DNA of 64,000 nucleotides from the NCBI GenBank assembly GCA_946479285.1, contig CAMLFH010000013.1, forward strand, positions 34,729 to 98,728. The letters run 5' to 3'. The notes under the pieces were generated by a model that worked only from the letters and a program-made list of their open reading frames with translations, did not search any database and was not told the DNA's origin. The stretch is from an uncultured Flavobacteriales bacterium (lineage in GTDB: Bacteria > Bacteroidota > Bacteroidia > Flavobacteriales > Crocinitomicaceae). The stretch's first letter is position 1. Every line of letters begins with the position of its first letter. Both the position numbers and the translations under genes were made by a program. Shown piece after piece: positions 1-7,072 of this stretch.

Positions 1-1
1 G

Positions 2-874
2 GGAACTTACAGTTTGAGCTTGTCTATCACAGACGAATTTGGCTGTACATCCGACACTACCTATGTTGATTACCTGACGATCTTCGGGCCGGTTGCCAAC
101 CCTTCATGGACACAAAACACCGGTGGATGCGGACAGGACGTTGATTTCACTATCGGAGCGACTAGTTTTCTGGAAAGCATTGTTTGGAATTTGGGGGATG
201 GGTCAAGCGTAAACGATTCCACCAGCTTCTCACATACTTACCAGGATGTTACCACTTACAATCCAACTTTGACTGTTACGGACAGCAATGATTGCAAGGT
301 CGTTTACCCGATGAATCCTATTACGATCCCGGACATTGGTCTGAATGCTTTTTTTGTGGTAAACCCAACCTTGATTGATTTGGGCACAACCGTTGAGATA
401 GACGACCAATCAGCCAGTGTAAACGGTATTTTAACCTGGACCTGGAATGTGGCTCCAAATCCAACAGTGATCAATAATTCGGGAGCTTCTATTTACACGA
501 ATTATTACACACCTGGATCTTACACGATTACATTAAAGGTAGAAGACCCGAATGGGTGCTTTGATACTTACACACAAGTTATCACTGTTACAGGCGACTT
601 TCAAATGCCAAATATCATTACTCCAAACGGCGATGGAACGAATGAGAATTTCTCATTCAAATTTGACATCTTCAAGTCATTTGACATCCTTATTGTAAAT
701 CGTTGGGGAAATGTTGTTCATGATGGTAAAAACGTCACAGGAACCATTTTTTGGGACGGAAAAACACAAGGCGGCGATCCGTGCAGCGAAGGAGTTTACT
801 TCTATAAATTGAACGGAATCTTAAAAGACAACAATCCTATCGAGAAGACTGGATTCCTCGAAGTTGTCAGATAA
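2..874 (+). CDS. C-terminal part of a PKD-repeat surface protein with T9SS type B sorting domain (5' truncated by window edge)
   Basis: The reading frame is open from base 2, so the gene starts upstream of the window and about 290 C-terminal residues are visible. The visible part contains PKD/Ig-like beta-sandwich segments (motif VWNLGDGS, later TWTWNVAPN with SYTITLKVEDPNGC) followed by a terminal domain with [28 protein letters not shown] and GVYFYKL. The terminal domain is the gliding-motility-associated (CHU_C, type B) sorting signal recognised by the type IX secretion system. The protein is therefore expected to be exported, processed at its C terminus and attached to or released from the cell surface. 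The binding target cannot be deduced. A hairpin terminator follows the stop. Confidence 0.9.
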   Translation, partial: GTYSLSLSITDEFGCTSDTTYVDYLTIFGPVANPSWTQNTGGCGQDVDFTIGATSFLESIVWNLGDGSSVNDSTSFSHTYQDVTTYNPTLTVTDSNDCKVVYPMNPITIPDIGLNAFFVVNPTLIDLGTTVEIDDQSASVNGILTWTWNVAPNPTVINNSGASIYTNYYTPGSYTITLKVEDPNGCFDTYTQVITVTGDFQMPNIITPNGDGTNENFSFKFDIFKSFDILIVNRWGNVVHDGKNVTGTIFWDGKTQGGDPCSEGVYFYKLNGILKDNNPIEKTGFLEVVR

Positions 875-919
875 AAAACTTTAGTTAAAACTTCAGACTT
901 AGTATATAGGTAAAAAACA

Positions 920-945
920 AAAAGCGGGCATTGCTGTCCGCTTTT
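920..945 (+). terminator. Rho-independent terminator after the T9SS type B gene
   Basis: The arms AAAAGCGG (920-927) and CCGCTTTT (938-945) form a perfect 8-bp stem with a 10-nt loop. The T tract is part of the 3' arm. It lies 46 bases after the stop codon. The remaining bases up to 1271 show no gene on either strand. Confidence 0.65.
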
Positions 946-1271
946 CGTTAACCTAACCTAACCACTATTCACTGAATCAGAAACTGAAGATATCAGCTCC
1001 TTTTCGATTACAAAAGTGCGCATTAAATTATGTATTTCAAAACCCAATTTCCAACATTTCCAACATTTCTTGAAAGTTAATACCCCATTACCGAATTAAA
1101 AACCATTGCTTTATCGGTATAATTGGTGCATTCAGAAGAACAATTCACCTGTTCGGCAGTTACGACTCTTGGAATCCTAAAAAAATTCACCAGGGTGAAT
1201 TTTAACAACTATTTAGGGAAAATCATTTTTTTTGAAACTCTTATTAAGAATTTTAAAACGGCAGATTTTTA

Positions 1272-1279
1272 TAACTTTG
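1272..1279 (+). promoter_or_regulatory. -7 promoter element TAACTTTG of rnhA (leaderless arrangement)
   Basis: TAACTTTG matches the Bacteroidota -7 consensus TAnnTTTG and is followed by exactly four bases (TCGG) and the GTG start codon of rnhA. No good -33 TTG is found at the usual distance. The spacing puts the expected transcription start on or next to the start codon. Confidence 0.5.
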
Positions 1280-1283
1280 TCGG

Positions 1284-1757
1284 GTGTCAGCATACATCCA
1301 AATATTTACAGACGGTTCTGCCAGGGGAAATCCGGGCCCGGGAGGCTACGGAATCATCCTGCGATACAAGCAATCCGTCAAAGAAATTTCACAGGGCTAC
1401 CGATTAACGACGAATAACCGCATGGAATTGCTGGCAGTAGTTTGTGCATTGGAAAGTTTGAAAACCAATACCATTCCTGTCAGAGTCTATTCTGACTCCA
1501 AATACGTGATCGACGCCATTGAGAAAGGGTGGGTTTATGGCTGGCAGAAAAAAGGATTTGCCAAGAAAAAGAACAAAGATCTTTGGCTTCGTTACTTGTC
1601 GGTAGCAAAATCTTTTCGAATTGAATTCATTTGGGTAAAGGGCCATAACGGCCATCCGGAAAACGAGCGCTGTGATATACTGGCCGTAGAAGCTGCGTTA
1701 GGAACAAATCTGTTGGTAGACCAATACTTCGAAGAAGTTCAGCGGCACGAAAATTAA
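1284..1757 (+). CDS. rnhA: Ribonuclease HI
   Basis: This 157-residue protein has the size of bacterial RNase HI, which cleaves the RNA strand of RNA-DNA hybrids during replication and R-loop removal. All four acidic metal ligands are present: D10 (FTDGS), E48 (NRMELL), D71 (YSDSKYV) and D131 (NERCD). The VKGHNGHPENERCD loop with the catalytic histidine is also there. The start codon is GTG, chosen because it opens the conserved first strand (SAYIQIFTDG) and sits four bases after a TAACTTTG promoter element. The stop codon interlocks with that of the convergent gene through a shared TTAA. Confidence 0.96.
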   Translation: MSAYIQIFTDGSARGNPGPGGYGIILRYKQSVKEISQGYRLTTNNRMELLAVVCALESLKTNTIPVRVYSDSKYVIDAIEKGWVYGWQKKGFAKKKNKDLWLRYLSVAKSFRIEFIWVKGHNGHPENERCDILAVEAALGTNLLVDQYFEEVQRHEN

Positions 1758-2425
1758 CTACCCAGGAAGCAGGATTTCACAAAAGTATAGACCAGGGGAT
1801 GCGGAAGTTCCCGCGTGGAACTAATTTGCGGACAAAAACCGCACGCCAGGAAAAACCGGCGATTCTTCAAACTGATTATTTCGGGCTCTTCAAACTGATT
1901 GTAAGCTTCAATATCCAAATCAGTTTCCATGAGACTTCCAATGAGCTGCGGATATAAACTATAGCGGGTTGCCGTTAGTTCTTCCGGGTTTCGGGTTTCG
2001 TATAAATGAATCAATGCAGAAGAATGCGGAACTACATACACGCGCTCAAAATGATTTCCATCAACCAGGTTATCTGAAATCAATTTTTCTCCGTTTGCAC
2101 TCAAATTATTGCGGTGGATCAACACATCTATCAATGCTTTATAGCCTTCTCCGGTAATGAATACGGGAGCTTCCTGCTGAAGCAGCAGATCAATCACTCC
2201 ATTGAGGTAAAATAAATTGAGATATGGGCCGGGAGCAAACCAAAAGCCGTCGTAATTTGACAATTGCTGAGGTTTCATATTAATTATCTCATTTACCTTA
2301 ATCCAGTAATAAGACAATTCTACTTCCAGAAAACGACCTGCATGATCCAGCGCCATATTGGTCGCATGATGCGTATTGAAGGTAAAATTAAAATCTCCAA
2401 TGATCCCGATCTTCAGTTGCTGCAT
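1754..2425 (-). CDS. CTP-synthase-type glutamine-amidotransferase-like protein lacking the nucleophile cysteine
   Basis: The 223-residue protein opens with KIGIIGDFNFTFNTHHATN and contains FWFAPGPYLN and PHPLVYTFV, which resemble the stand-alone family related to the C-terminal glutaminase domain of CTP synthase. At the nucleophile elbow, where active members have a Gly-x-Cys-Gly-type motif, this protein has FITGEGYKAL, so Glu93 replaces the expected Cys. It is therefore probably not a glutaminase and may be a binding or regulatory protein; that is inference. I chose the ATG at 2425 because it opens the first Rossmann strand. A possible promoter, TTG (2459-2461 complement), 20 bases, then TAGTTTAT (2431-2438 complement), lies five bases upstream of it. 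A longer TTG-started frame to 2461 is unlikely. Confidence 0.7.
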   Translation of the reverse strand: MQQLKIGIIGDFNFTFNTHHATNMALDHAGRFLEVELSYYWIKVNEIINMKPQQLSNYDGFWFAPGPYLNLFYLNGVIDLLLQQEAPVFITGEGYKALIDVLIHRNNLSANGEKLISDNLVDGNHFERVYVVPHSSALIHLYETRNPEELTATRYSLYPQLIGSLMETDLDIEAYNQFEEPEIISLKNRRFFLACGFCPQISSTRELPHPLVYTFVKSCFLGS

Positions 2426-2482
2426 ATAGAATAAACTAAAAAGCCATCCGTCAGGTGACAAATGGCTTCTTTAAATTATCAA

Positions 2483-3127
2483 TTATCTTCTAAACCAACC
2501 CTTAAAAACTGCGTTCGTGATTGGCATTGAAAGCGTTATCATATCATTTGGATCCGGAGTAGTCAAATCCGGTGTATCCCGATATACGTTACAATTAAAG
2601 GTACATGTGAATTTCGAGTAATCTCCGGAACCGTCAGATTCCTGGACAATTCCTGTGAAACCAACTGCCTGAGGAATAGGTGAAGCTTCATCCGAAGTCC
2701 AAATATTTCCTGAACCATCACGATAAACCACTTCAAATCCTGCTGCTGCCAAATCAGAATAAGCCGGAGCTGTAGTTGACGAGAAGAAGCTGTTAAATGC
2801 CGTTAAAGCAGGATCGCTTGAAGCACTTCCGTCAAACTGAATAACGCCCAGTCCTACGCGGATAGAAACCAATCCGTTGGCAGATTTCATGTTTGCATAA
2901 TAAGTAGCTGTTGAAGGTGTGGGTGAAGGCTGAATAAATTTGGTCTTCGTAGCATCCAAATAATAACCGTCAACGTTTTCCGTTAATTCTACCTGACTTC
3001 CATTGACAGTCCCGATAAAATTCGATTCCAATTCAACCTCTGGTGTCGGTGCCGGAATAATTTCGTGCTTTGGACAGCCTGCTAAAAATACCGAACCAAA
3101 CACAAAAAGTGCAATAACTTTTTTCAT
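2483..3127 (-). CDS. Uncharacterised exported lipoprotein
   Basis: The 214-residue product has a lipoprotein signal peptide with lipobox LAGC and Cys18 as the likely acylated residue. After a Pro/Glu-rich linker it is a beta-rich domain with no motif I recognise. Two closely spaced cysteines (FTCTFNCN) near residue 180 could form a disulfide. It is a separate minus-strand unit upstream of the amidotransferase-like gene, 57 bases away. The function is unknown; the cellular location (periplasmic face of a membrane) follows from the lipobox. Confidence 0.8.
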   Translation of the reverse strand: MKKVIALFVFGSVFLAGCPKHEIIPAPTPEVELESNFIGTVNGSQVELTENVDGYYLDATKTKFIQPSPTPSTATYYANMKSANGLVSIRVGLGVIQFDGSASSDPALTAFNSFFSSTTAPAYSDLAAAGFEVVYRDGSGNIWTSDEASPIPQAVGFTGIVQESDGSGDYSKFTCTFNCNVYRDTPDLTTPDPNDMITLSMPITNAVFKGWFRR

Positions 3128-3293
3128 AGATAATGTTTTTCAAACCAATATGTTCTACAGAACACAATTCGAAAATACAACTTTTTTTGTTACTCCAAAG
3201 ATATTTCTAAAAATCTCACACATCCGCACTGATTTTGAGATAAATGTCTCCACCGGAACTTAGTGAAAAACTTTGGCAATACAATCTGGCTGA

Positions 3294-3614
3294 TCAGGCT
3301 CTTAACAACTTGCTTTGTTCCGGAAAACAGTAGTATGGAAGGAAAATCGGCTTGTCCGTATCATTCGTTAAATCCATGGAGTAAATAATCTCCGTTTCAG
3401 AGATCACGATCGTATCCAGGTTTTCGTCGATGTTCAAGTCAATTCCACGTACGCTTAATTCGCAAAGTAATTGGTTGAATGCACTCATACTTACAAAAAT
3501 CTGGCTGTCATATGCATTTCCGTTTTCATAAATACAGCAATCCAGCTGAACTTCCGTGGATGAATTCTCGAATTGGATGCGGTTTAATAGGATGCTGTCG
3601 AATATTGTTTTCAT
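3294..3614 (-). CDS. Small hypothetical protein, 106 residues
   Basis: This is an acidic, soluble-looking protein without a signal peptide or membrane segment. It starts at an ATG opening MKTIFDSILLNRIQFE and shows alternating hydrophobic patterns (VQLDCCIY, TIVISETEIIY) that suggest a small beta-sheet domain. I do not recognise a family. It stands alone between a lipoprotein gene and pepP, and neighbours on each side are over 160 bases away. The codon pattern looks like that of neighbouring genes, which is the main reason to accept it. Confidence 0.6.
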   Translation of the reverse strand: MKTIFDSILLNRIQFENSSTEVQLDCCIYENGNAYDSQIFVSMSAFNQLLCELSVRGIDLNIDENLDTIVISETEIIYSMDLTNDTDKPIFLPYYCFPEQSKLLRA

Positions 3615-3861
3615 ACTGTTTGACTTTGATGATACAAATTTGCACCCAGTAGTTCGTAATGTACTTACGATCTACTCCACAGAATGAAAAAAAATGAAAA
3701 TTGAAATGGAGAATTGAAAAGTACGGATTTAGTACCATTTTAATTAGCAATATTAAAAGAATCAATTATAAAGAGGAGTAATTTCTGGTTTGATAATTTA
3801 TAATTGATCATTCTTTTTTTACCTTCTTTTTAGTAATTTCACCCGACTTATAGACAGAACG

Positions 3862-5154
3862 ATGAAATATTTCCAAATAGACAAAACACTCTTTATAGAA
3901 AACCGGAAGAAATTTACGGCAAAAATGGCAAAAAATGCCCTGGCTGTTTTCAATTCCAATGATATTTACCCGGTAAGTGCCGACGGAACGTTGCCTTTTA
4001 CGCAGCACCGCGATATTTTTTACCTGTCGGGAGTAGACCAGGAAGAAAGCATTTTGGTTTTATTTCCGAACGCAAGTAACGAAGCACACCGTGAAGTCCT
4101 TTTCTTAAAGGAAACCAATGAGCACATTGCTGTTTGGGAAGGTGCAAAACTGAATAAGGATCAGGCATTTGAAACAGCAGGTATCAAAACCGTCTACTGG
4201 CTGCAGCAATTTCCAACGATCTTCAAACAACTCATGGCTGAGGCAGAAGGCATTTATCTGAACACCAATGAACACCTGCGTGCAGATACAACTGTTCAAA
4301 CCCGTGAAGACCGCTTCATTATCCAGGTAAAGCAAGATTATCCTGCACACCAGGTTCACAAAAGCGCTCCGATCATGCACCAGATTCGTTCCGTAAAAGA
4401 AAAAATCGAATTGGATTTAATGCAAACGGCTTGCGATATCACTGAAAAAGGATTCCGCCGGATTTTGGGCTTTGTGAAACCAGGAGTTTGGGAATACGAG
4501 ATCGAAGCAGAATTTTCCCATGAATTCCTGCGTAACCGTTCCAAAGGTTGGGCTTACACTCCGATCGTTGCTTCCGGAGCAAATGCCTGCGTACTTCATT
4601 ACATCGAAAACAATATGCAGTGTGCGGACGGAGATGTTATTTTACTGGACGTTGGTGCGGAATACGCCAACTATTCTTCAGACATGTCGCGAAGCATTCC
4701 TGTGAACGGACGCTTTACTCCAAGACAAAAAGAAGTTTACAATGCAGTTCTGCGAGTTAAAACGGCAGCTGAAAAAATGCTGATCCCGGGAACCATGCTG
4801 GCAGAATACCAGAAGGAAGTCGGTCGATTAATGGAATCCGAATTAGTGGGATTGAAATTAATTGATCAGACAGACATCAAAAACCAGGACCCGAACTGGC
4901 CGGCATATAAAAAATACTTTATGCACGGAACTTCGCATTACCTTGGACTGGACACTCATGACGTTGGTTTGTGGAACGTTCCGATCGAGGCAAACATGGT
5001 ATTTACCTGTGAACCGGGAATTTACATTCCGGAAGAAAATCTGGGAATTCGTATCGAAGATAACTTAGTAGTTCAGGCTTCCGGCTTACCTTTCAATCTG
5101 ATGAGAAATATTCCGATTGAAGCAGATGAAATAGAAACATTGATGAATCAATAA
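3862..5154 (+). CDS. pepP: Xaa-Pro aminopeptidase (M24B, aminopeptidase P family)
   Basis: The 430-residue protein has the aminopeptidase P N-terminal domain (residues about 1-170, with FTQHRDIFYLSG) and a C-terminal pita-bread M24 domain. The five metal ligands can be placed: D263 (LLDVGAEY), D274 (SSDMSRS), H359 (MHGTSHYLG), E384 (FTCEPGIY) and E399 (GIRIEDN). It should remove N-terminal residues preceding proline, using two Mn/Zn ions, in the cytoplasm because no signal peptide is present. The ATG start is followed directly by family-typical sequence. It is monocistronic, with an alpha/beta hydrolase downstream after 118 bases. Confidence 0.93.
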   Translation: MKYFQIDKTLFIENRKKFTAKMAKNALAVFNSNDIYPVSADGTLPFTQHRDIFYLSGVDQEESILVLFPNASNEAHREVLFLKETNEHIAVWEGAKLNKDQAFETAGIKTVYWLQQFPTIFKQLMAEAEGIYLNTNEHLRADTTVQTREDRFIIQVKQDYPAHQVHKSAPIMHQIRSVKEKIELDLMQTACDITEKGFRRILGFVKPGVWEYEIEAEFSHEFLRNRSKGWAYTPIVASGANACVLHYIENNMQCADGDVILLDVGAEYANYSSDMSRSIPVNGRFTPRQKEVYNAVLRVKTAAEKMLIPGTMLAEYQKEVGRLMESELVGLKLIDQTDIKNQDPNWPAYKKYFMHGTSHYLGLDTHDVGLWNVPIEANMVFTCEPGIYIPEENLGIRIEDNLVVQASGLPFNLMRNIPIEADEIETLMNQ

Positions 5155-5272
5155 GTAGTACAGACCAAGTTGTTCAAAAGTTCCAATGAGTTAAAAGGGT
5201 TCAAATTTTATTGAACGATTTAACCTTTTGAACATTGAACCAACTAGGAAACTACCATTTGAAGACAAAAAT

Positions 5273-6040
5273 ATGAATAAATCTATGGTTGAAAATTTAT
5301 TGAATTACAGGATTTCCGGAAATGGGAGTCCTGTTGTTTTTTTACATGGATTCATGGAAGATCTCAGCATGTGGGACGAATTGATCATGCATCTTCCGGT
5401 GAAGGCAATTTGTATTGATCTGACCGGCCATGGCAAAAGTCCGATCGATTTTGATGCAACTCCGTCTATTTTGTCCATGGCAAAAGAAGCAGAAAAAATC
5501 ATTCTTCATGAAAAGGTGAAAAATCCGATCATTATCGGGCATTCCATGGGTGGATACGTTGGTTTGGAGTTGATGAAACTCATTCCCGGGCTGGAGCATT
5601 TAATCCTCTTCCATTCACATCCATGGAGTGATTCGGAAGATAAGAAAAGAGACCGCGAGCGAGTTGCCAATATGGTGCTCACCAAGGCTCCTGTTTTCAT
5701 TCGGGAGGCAATTCCGAACCTTTTTTACGATCCTTCAAACATGCAGGATGCCATTTCCCATTACATTCAACTTGCAGAACAAATGGAACCCAAAGCTATT
5801 GCATGGGCAGCATTAGCGATGAAAAACCGTTTTGACCTGGCTTATCTGATGGAGAAAAGTCCGGAGAAATATACTGTTATCAGTGGTCAGAATGACAAGT
5901 TGGTGAATGTTGGTTTGCTGGATTCGTTTTGCAAGCAGCATAAAATATCGAGCATTGTTTTTCCGAATGCAGCGCATATGTCGCACGAAGAGAACCGGGA
6001 AGAAGTGATTCAACTGCTAAGGACTATTTTTAATGTTTAA
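5273..6040 (+). CDS. Alpha/beta hydrolase
   Basis: The 255-residue protein has an alpha/beta-hydrolase fold: oxyanion-region FLHGF near residue 25, nucleophile elbow GHSMGG with Ser91, a likely acid Asp in SGQNDKLV, and a C-terminal His in AAHMSHE (H235). Substrate cannot be inferred; esterase-like members of this group act on small esters or thioesters. A longer frame begins at a TTG at 5228 within a repeat-like intergenic stretch, but I prefer the ATG at 5273, which lies just before the first beta strand. The upstream 118 bases contain repeated TTCAA/TTGAA words (see findings). Confidence 0.85.
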   Translation: MNKSMVENLLNYRISGNGSPVVFLHGFMEDLSMWDELIMHLPVKAICIDLTGHGKSPIDFDATPSILSMAKEAEKIILHEKVKNPIIIGHSMGGYVGLELMKLIPGLEHLILFHSHPWSDSEDKKRDRERVANMVLTKAPVFIREAIPNLFYDPSNMQDAISHYIQLAEQMEPKAIAWAALAMKNRFDLAYLMEKSPEKYTVISGQNDKLVNVGLLDSFCKQHKISSIVFPNAAHMSHEENREEVIQLLRTIFNV

Positions 6041-6286
6041 CCAACACCTGGATGGATGGAAGTTAAACTCTCTGCGTTCCAAATTTCGGCCAACTATTCT
6101 TTCTTTTCTTTGAGACCCGGAAAGATGTTCTGCAAAAAATAAATAATTTTAACGGTACTAACTTTTGATTATACTAGTACACTGTTTATTTTAACAGTTG
6201 AAAACGGAATGTATTCTGTGTAAAAACGGATAGCCAGTTTATTAGAACTCGTAAATTGACGGTAAGAACAAGTAACAAACTACATT

Positions 6287-7072
6287 ATGGAACCGAAAAG
6301 ACTTCGTGCTTTAGTCGTTGATGACGAAGAATATGCACGCAAAAATTTAATTATGATGCTGGACGATTTCTGTCCGGAAATTGAAGTAATCGGTGAAGCT
6401 TCCGGTAAAGAACAGGCCAAAGCGCTTATTACTGCCAGCAAGCCGGATGTGGTTTTTCTCGACATAAGAATGCCAAGCGGTGCAGAAGGATTCGAATTAT
6501 TGGAAGAAGTAGAGGAAAAAAATTTCCTGATCGTTTTTGTAACTGCATTTAAGGATTATGCCATTCGCGCCTTTAATGCAAGTGCTGTTTACTACTTGTT
6601 GAAACCAATCGATATTGATGATTTAAGAACAGCTGCAGAAAAACTGGTTGAAGCAAATAGTGTTTTCGGGCAGGATCCTGAAAATTATGTTACTTACTTC
6701 CGAAGTTTGCGCAATCTTTCTGACCAATTGCTTCGCAACAAGCCCAATAACCGCATTGCGATCAGCCACACAAAAGGATTGAAAATTGTGGAGGATAATA
6801 CGATCTCTCATTTGGAAGCGAGTGGAAACTGTACTACCATCTATTTCAATGACGCAACCCGTTATTTGGATACCCGGACATTAAAGATCTACGAAAATAT
6901 ATTGAACCCTGCCAAATTTTTCAGAGTTCACAAATCTCACATCATTAACCTCAACAACCTTGCTGAATACGTGAATGAAGACGGTCATTTTGCCGTACTG
7001 AAAAACGGATTACGGATTCCTGTTGCCAGAAACCGCGTAACTGATTTTGTAAAAATGTTGAAAGAAGGATGA
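6287..7072 (+). CDS. LytTR-family response regulator
   Basis: The 261-residue protein has an N-terminal receiver domain (residues about 6-125) with acidic pocket VVDDEE, phosphoacceptor D59 (VFLDIRMP), conserved T in VFVTAF and K106 (LLKPID). The C-terminal LytTR DNA-binding domain (about 155-258) contains FFRVHKSHIINL and LRIPVARNR. It is the cognate regulator of the sensor kinase encoded next: the stop codon overlaps the kinase start by ATGA. The 246-base upstream region shows no other gene. Confidence 0.95.
   Translation: MEPKRLRALVVDDEEYARKNLIMMLDDFCPEIEVIGEASGKEQAKALITASKPDVVFLDIRMPSGAEGFELLEEVEEKNFLIVFVTAFKDYAIRAFNASAVYYLLKPIDIDDLRTAAEKLVEANSVFGQDPENYVTYFRSLRNLSDQLLRNKPNNRIAISHTKGLKIVEDNTISHLEASGNCTTIYFNDATRYLDTRTLKIYENILNPAKFFRVHKSHIINLNNLAEYVNEDGHFAVLKNGLRIPVARNRVTDFVKMLKEG

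Noticed and set aside
1123..1407. Open frame of 94 codons overlapping the rnhA start
   Set aside because: It overlaps rnhA out of frame, starts from a weak codon, and has no recognisable composition or domain. rnhA motifs leave no doubt which frame is real.
3294..3614. Reading the 106-residue gene as an antitoxin
   Set aside because: No toxin partner is adjacent and there is no DNA-binding motif; size alone is not enough.
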